Program-made: the position numbers and the translations under genes
Notes under the pieces: generated by a model
What the model was told of the DNA's origin: nothing
Database searches by the model: none
Seen by the model: the letters and a program-made list of their open reading frames with translations, nothing else
Shown here: piece by piece, positions 58,292-64,000 of the stretch
Layout of the letters: each line of letters begins with the position of its first letter
Position numbering within the stretch: the first letter of the stretch is position 1
Assembly (NCBI GenBank): GCA_021442155.1
Contig: CM038221.1
Span: 48,700,860 to 48,764,859, forward strand
Length of the DNA: 64,000 bases
Reading direction: 5' to 3'
Source: Cymbidium sinense
Lineage: Eukaryota; Streptophyta; Magnoliopsida; Asparagales; Orchidaceae

Positions 58292-60960
58292 ATGAGTCAG
58301 GATCTTGTTTCCTTAATTTTGTTCTATGACGGGCAACTGATCATTGATGGTCAGTTCATTCCAAGTTATGTTGGTGGCAAAAATCAGCCCATGCGAGTGT
58401 CGCGTCATGCAAGCTTAAGAGATTTAAAACAAAAAGTGCTCAGGTCTCTGCGTTATGACGTTGATAACTTTGCAGTGGAGATTACATGTCATTTTCCTAT
58501 AGGCGTGGGATACATAGCTTGTACTGTTGATGATGATGATGTTTGTAGTACTGTATTGGACGAAGCTTCCCGTCAAATATTGATTCTTTACGTGGAAATA
58601 AAGCCATAATGTATTGCTGCAGCTGAAACTGACACTGATATCATGCCGCAGAATGTACACTCCGATTGTGCTCACGAGCTCAGTTTGCCAACAGCTGCTA
58701 AATCGCAACAGTATTATCACGAACAAGAGATAATGTAGGCATTCACCTCAACATCATTATTGGTGTTTTTTATTTTTGTTTTGTGTAGGGTATCTTCTAT
58801 TTTTTTTAAAGAAGATGCATATGTTTAAATGCAGAACCGAGATGCCTATTCAAGCGCAACTGCATGATCAACCTAGTTCATCTAGACAACTATTTGATGA
58901 TGAGTATGAAATGATGAATAGTGAATCAAGCACTGCATCTTATGATAGCGATGCTGATGATGAGTCTTTGCTTGGTAATGCCAATTTATGTGACAACAGT
59001 ATCGGTCATGATCTTCTTTGGAGTCATTCAATCCGGAATTCGGCGGATCACGATGTTATGATTTCCACTAATGAGTATGTTCGGCTATGTCAGACCATGA
59101 AAGACTGGGATGCAGATATTGTGTTTGATGGTTCATCTGATAGCTCAGGTTTTTCAGATGATGTCAAAGTTCCGGTAGAGTTATATGATGGTATGTGTTT
59201 CTCAAATAAGAAGGAGCTTCAATTCGCAATAACTGGCTGGTCTATTCTTAATAATGACCAGTTTGTTACTATGACATCCAATCAAAAGAATTTCACTATT
59301 ATATGTGCGCAGCATCGTAGCCCTAGCAGACCTTGCCAATGGCGCATGCATTGTAGCAGAAGCAAGAGGTTGGGAGGCGCCTGGAGGTTATCAACTTTAG
59401 GTTCACCGCACACATGCGTTGCCACCATCAGTGGTTCAGGACATCGCCAATGCACTTCTAAGTTTATTAGTTATTTCATAATGCCAGTAATGTGATTTCA
59501 AATTGACCTGAAATCCAGAGAGATCATAGGAAGGATGGAATCGAAATTTAACATCAAGGTCTCTTGCATGAAGACCTGGGATGTGAGACGTAAGAGTATC
59601 AGAGCAATATTTGGTAGTTGGGATGAGTCATATCGCTCCCTAGCATTGTTTATGGATTCGTTATGCTCTACGCTACCCGATACTGTTTACAGGATTATGT
59701 CATCAGATACATGCAGGTTTCAGAGACTGTTCTGGGCTTTTGGACCATCTATTACTGGCTGGGGATATTGTCGACCTGTTCTTAACATGGACGACGTTCC
59801 TTTTGGGAAAGTATCGGGGAACGTTGCTCACAACCATTGGTATTGATGCAAATAATGGTCTATTTCCCCTTGCTTTTGCAGTGGTCGAATCTGAGAATAA
59901 CGAATCCTGGCTCTGGTTCATTATGTTCCTATAGCAACTGCTGCCAATTGTTTCATCAAAGGGCGATTTTTGTGTAATCTCAGATAAGCATTCAGGGTTG
60001 GTTTGTGGGTGTCGTGATGTATTTTCATAGGCCACACATCGTCATTGCTTGTGACATCTTAGGGAAAAGTTTAAGAAGGCAGTGAGGAAAATGGGTATTG
60101 TGGATGTTGAGTTTATGTGCAAAAAATGTACTTACAGCGACCGCGATGACATCAACATATTTAACAAACATGGTGACATCAAAAAAATTAAACCAGAAGC
60201 ATATCAGTGGTTGGTAGAATGTGATGTGGAGAAGTGGACATTGATTCATGATGGTGAGAAGCGTTATGATACCATGACCACAAATGCATCAGAGTACTTT
60301 AATAGTTTACTTAAACGTGCACGGGGACTACCAATTCAAGCATTGATAACTGCAATTTACTATAACATCGTGAGTCTATTCTATAAGCGGACAAGTTCAA
60401 TTGATTCAGACGAACCGCCCACCGAATTCACCTTCTCTCCACGAACCCAAATAGTCCTAAGTAAATTTGAGCGGGAGGCTAGACATTTCCCACAGCTAGT
60501 CAATATTAACGCAAATGAGGTGCAAGTGTTGGACATGAATTATCGCTCATTCAGAGTTGATTTCACGGAAGATCAATTCAGCTCATGCAGTTGTACATGA
60601 ACACTGATTGATTTATCATATGTCGTGTAGTCATACCATAGCAGCTCTAGTACATAGGAGAATCAATCATCTAGCTTATGTGTCAAGCTATTACACCATG
60701 TCGATGTACGGGCATACTCTTCTAATTTTTATTTGGATGATCAAACATCGACTAGTAGTATGGGGCCGTGCATCCTTTGATGCCGCTAGTGGTTAAAGTC
60801 AGGTCGGGTAGGCCACAATCACGTAAGTACAAGAACATAATGGATGAGAGCGCATCATAAAGCAATCGCATGTGTAGTAGTTGTAAATCAATCGGTCATT
60901 ACCAGGCATATGCCCACATAACCCTTCTAGTAGGCGGTGAGTTTAGTTTGTCTTTAGAAA
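58292..60960 (+). pseudogene. MuDR-type transposase gene (copy 2)
   Basis: The N-terminal domain is open at 58292-58609 (ATG start, M-S-Q-D-L-V). An acidic region and the MuDR-type zinc DNA-binding domain follow at 58815-59495 (F-S-N-K-K-E-L-Q-F-A-I, then C-Q-W-R-M-H and H-T-C). The MULE core includes T-F-L-L-G-K-Y-R-G-T-L-L at 59789-59824 and I-S-D-K-H-S-G-L at 59978-60001. A SWIM finger spans C-S-C near 60588 and C-S-H-T-I-A-A-L at 60623. A zinc-knuckle remnant C-S-S-C-K-S-I-G-H is at 60876-60902, its last Cys lost. A one-base deletion at the first catalytic Asp (about 59788), stops near 59932, 60027 and 60049 and a stop at 60598 break it. Confidence 0.86.
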
Positions 60961-61029
60961 TATCCTAATTGAATATGCATAGTTTTTCTTTATCTCTGTA
61001 ATTATATTAGTACTCTAATAAATTTCCAT

Positions 61030-63181
61030 TTCTTCTGATGCGATGGCGAGCCTTCTAGACCGGTTAGACATCGCCAGAAGGGCGTCTTGAGGATGATGGC
61101 GCGCCACGGAGCCCTGTAGAGGTTCATCCAGCCTTACGTGGCGGTGCAGGTAGGGACATTGATACGGTATGAATATTTTACTAGTTTTATTTCTGTGTGT
61201 TTCATTTATGCTGTGTTACATTACTTGACCTAAGCTTTTTCATACTGTAGGTGACTATTTTGGAGGAAGCATCTCACCTTCTTATGCTCAGAGAGTGGCC
61301 CGTCACATGCCCATGGTTCTCAGCTGCCCTCCGCGCACTCGGACTTTATTATGTTAGCCAGCTGCGGTACATCAGACTTGACCATCACATGCTGACAACA
61401 CTAGTTGAGCGTTGGTCTCCCCAGACCAACACATTTCATTTTGCTATGGGAGAGATGACAGTGACATTGCAGGATGTTGCAATGATCCTGGGTTTACGCA
61501 TTGATGGACCACCGGTTATTGGTCCTATTATTGTAGGACATGGTAGGCGGTGGCAGAGTTGGCCGGACTACTGCGACGAGCTTATAGGTGGGCATCCGAT
61601 TCCAGACACTGTGTATCATGACCCAATTGACCCTGCAGTACATTCAATATTTAGGATGGGCGTGCACTGCACATGCCACTGGTGGTTATGTTGGACATTT
61701 TCGTGAGTCTTACACAGACCTCCCTGAGTTGGACTTCATCAGACATGTGCGAGCCTATGTTTTGTTCCTTCTTGGGAGTTTTTTACTACTAGATACGTCA
61801 AGGTCAGAGGTGCATTTGTAGTATCTCCCATTGCTAGAGGATCTTGACACATTCAACACTCTATCTATTAGCGGTCGGCTTGCCCACTTATCTGAGGAGT
61901 TGCATGAGTCTTGCGAGGAGAGCCAACATGGTAGGTGACTTGATTCTACAAATGGTCTTGGGAGTGCCTGCATGTTGGTTGATCGACGTTACATGTCCCC
62001 TACCCTAGAGATCTCGATGGGCTCAGCATTGGTTTCAGGTAAGAAAATTAATATCTTTATAGCTTGTTTTAACATAATGACCTGTAGCTAATTGACTTGT
62101 ATATGATATTTTTTTTTGATCAGGTGGAATGAGAGATATGTGCGTCAGATGCCGTTCGACAATATCAGATTTTTTAGGGATGAGTTAGAAGGGCTTCTAC
62201 TAAGCCAGGTACTTCTTTTAATTGTTATACATCATTCTCAACAAATGCTGTCAAATCATTGTCTAACATGCAGTGACACATACAGGTGACTTGGGAGCCA
62301 TACAACATTCAGATTAGAGGTCGCCTGGCTGGCAAGGACATCTGGTTAGCACGGGTTCTACTAATTAGTTGGAAGAAGGTGGAGTGGCACCTTTCTGACA
62401 GAGTCCTTCATCAGTTTGGTCACTTGCCCAGCACAGATGTATCCCCGATGGACTCCAGTTTCATTAGATTTGATGCCAGAGGGAAAGCATATACAGACTG
62501 GGTGCAGTACCATCAGCAGTACATCACTCAGTGGGAGTCCCGCAGAGATCACGTTGCTGTGGTGGACGATACTTACACTGATGCACAACAGTCCCTGCAG
62601 TAGTACATGATCTGGTTTAGGTCGTGGGGATCGTTGTACTTGTTGAAGGCGCCTACTGACCCACCGATGACGTACTACCCTAGAGCACCCGTCGAGCAAG
62701 CATATGTTAAGATAACTCTATAATTTGCATATTTTCTTAGTTATTATTTCTACATATTTATGTAGTAACATTTTAAACTGGTTTACTGTAGGCGGAGCAT
62801 ATTTTGGCGACGGAGGATCTTTTTCGGCCTTTCTTTAGACGTTCAAATGACGTGGACTATTAGTTCGCCATCAATAAGTACGAGCATATGATGCAGGATC
62901 TGAGCTTGATGACACATATCAGAGACTACAGGGGTGGCGTCGCGGCGAGCATATGCCGGATATGACACATGTCTGATTACGCTCTAGCGCAGACGGCAGA
63001 CATGGTGGGGCCATCCACCTATGCTAATCCAGGACCATCTTCTTTTCCATGGAGCACCCAGTCTTCGTACCATATGGACAGTGTGATGTCACAGGATTGG
63101 GTATCTCTACGAGACTCACAGCCGGACATTGGGTCAGATGATGCGAGCCAGCTCATCACTCTGATCATCCGTTACCGCTGA
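61030..63181 (+). pseudogene. Plant mobile domain (PMD, aminotransferase-like) gene, multi-exon (copy 2)
   Basis: The main exon (61251-61706) carries the PMD signature V-E-R-W-S-P-Q-T-N-T-F-H-F and G-E-M-T-V-T-L-Q-D-V-A-M-I-L-G-L-R-I-D-G. Further blocks are V-R-A-Y-V-L-F-L-L-G-S-F-L-L, R-A-N-M-V-G-D-L-I-L, the exon W-N-E-R-Y-V-R-Q-M-P-F, the exon at 62285 V-T-W-E-P-Y-N-I-Q-I-R-G-R-L and V-E-W-H-L-S-D-R-V-L-H-Q-F-G, and a tail exon from 62793 ending at 63181. Gaps at 62040-62125, 62210-62285 and 62710-62792 have intron-like GT/AG borders. A frameshift near 61640 and stops near 61819 and 62602 mark a pseudogene. Host PMD proteins act in transposon silencing; the role in the element is unknown. 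Confidence 0.85.
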
Positions 63182-63469
63182 ACCTCGGTAATTTGTGACG
63201 CATCGCGGCGACGATAGTGTTTAGAGGTGTATTTATTTTGTATAGGTGTTGCTGGATATTTTTATTGTTCACTTTTATCTGCATCTATACCTGAGTTTTT
63301 TTTTGACTTATGGATGAAATTTTTTTGTATCTTTTGATTACTAGTACATCTGTAGCTGTTTGATCTATTTGCATTTTCTGGTATCATTTGTTCACTGGTA
63401 TTATTTATTCATTTTACATCTATTTGCATTTCTTGTATATTGTAAAAAAAAAGACAACTTATTTTTTAA

Positions 63470-63553
63470 AAAAATTAAAAATCGCCTTTATGGGCCGCTA
63501 TGTAGATAAGATATTGTCCTGTCTCATTAGTGACCGATTATCAGGCGGCTTAA
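63470..63553. repeat. Truncated right terminal region of copy 2
   Basis: The reverse complement of CCGATTATCAGGCGGCTTAAA (63533-63553) resembles the left-end words TTTAGG and CGCCCGATAAG. The outer AT-rich arm is absent because another element starts at 63554. Confidence 0.72.
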
Positions 63554-64000
63554 ACTAGGGTGCAAGAATTCAGTCGAGCTCAAGCCGTATTGAGGAGGAC
63601 GAACCGTGCTTGTGAGCTCGAGCTCGACTCGAGCACATAAACCAAGCTCAAACTCGGCTCGTGTACAGAAAATTAAGCTCGAGCTTGGCTCAAATTAGTG
63701 GGCTCGTTTAAAAGCTCGAGCTTGGCTCGTTTAGAAGCTCGAGCTTGGCTCGTTGAGTAGCTCGATTTAGGCTCGTTTATAGGATCATTTAGAAAATAAT
63801 TTCATTAAAAAAGAGCAGCAAAAAAATTTAAAGAGCAATTAAAAAAAATTTAAAATATTTATTAAATTAATTTGAATCTTTTGAGATATTTTTTATTACA
63901 AATATATGAAATTCTAAATTACAAAAAAAATATAATCCACAAAAATTAAATCAGAAAAATGTATCTGTTTTATTACAAGAGGTTTTGTAAATTTTTTTTT
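63554..64000. mobile_element. hAT-like element, left part, running off the window
   Basis: It begins CTAGGGTGCAAGAATTCAG, which is close to the CTAGGGGTGTAAA start at 18801. It carries many GAGCTCGAG words, including 23-bp units (GCTCGAGCTTGGCTCGTT) at 63714, 63737 and a variant at 63760. It abuts the Mutator-like right terminus exactly. The right end is outside the window. Confidence 0.72.

Larger units (their letters stand above)
57509..63553 (+). mobile_element. Mutator-like element with PMD gene, better preserved (copy 2)
   Basis: The order hairpin-rich terminus, MuDR-type transposase gene, PMD gene, terminus matches copy 1 at 10977. The AT-rich outer left arm (57509-57570) resembles the outer arm of copy 1. 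The right end stops at 63553, where a hAT-like element begins, so the right outer arm is probably displaced beyond the window. Both genes read on the plus strand. Stops and frameshifts in both indicate an inactive copy, but the domain order is complete. Confidence 0.87.

Noticed and set aside
1..64000. CRISPR array, tRNA or rRNA genes, organellar insertions
   Set aside because: Looked for and not seen. The regular repeats present are microsatellites or element-internal tandem arrays.

Overview
This window is intergenic DNA from a flowering plant nuclear genome. It is AT-rich and consists almost entirely of transposable elements in various states of decay. The evidence is Ty1/copia and Ty3/gypsy Tat-type polyproteins with plant-style primer-binding sites, Mutator-like elements carrying plant mobile domain genes, a plant LINE 3' end, hAT-like elements rich in CTCGAG, and no bacterial-style genes. 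I found no intact host gene, no tRNA or rRNA gene, no organellar insert and no CRISPR array. The species cannot be told from the sequence.

Layout. 1-4220: the body and 3' LTR of a decayed copia element whose 5' LTR lies almost wholly off the window. 4491-4571: a compound TG/TA microsatellite. 5076-6660: a minus-strand LTR fragment of the large Tat/Ogre-like family seen intact later. 7828-8330: a minus-strand LINE 3' end. 10977-15869: an old, internally deleted Mutator-like element with a transposase remnant and a plant mobile domain (PMD) remnant. 18801-19410: a small hAT-like element. 23132-24811: two LTRs of one gypsy family in opposite orientations.

The largest structure is 26587-57436, a Tat-lineage gypsy element of about 10.9 kb (LTRs 26587-27543 and 56388-57436). 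It is split inside its integrase by a second, 19.9 kb Tat/Ogre-like element (32049-51949, LTRs of about 4.4 kb). The inner element is flanked by the perfect 5-bp target duplication TGTGT (32044-32048 and 51950-51954), and removing it with one TGTGT rejoins the integrase reading frame. Downstream of its integrase the outer element carries an 84-bp tandem array, a spliced-looking antisense gene (55498 to 53430, minus strand) resembling the 'putative gypsy type transposon' (Transposase_28) family, and a second tandem array of 88-90 bp.

57509-63553 is a younger copy of the Mutator-like element at 10977. It has a MuDR-type transposase gene (N-terminal domain, zinc-finger DNA-binding domain, MULE transposase core, SWIM finger, zinc knuckle) followed on the same strand by a multi-exon PMD gene. 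Its terminal region is packed with hairpin-forming repeats. Its right end is cut at 63554 by a hAT-like element that runs off the window.

All coding regions carry stops, frameshifts or lost catalytic residues, so nothing here looks autonomous now. The features of most biological interest are the two-gene Mutator-like element with its hairpin termini, the antisense gene of the outer Tat element, and a repeated stem-loop module in the LTRs of the inner element.
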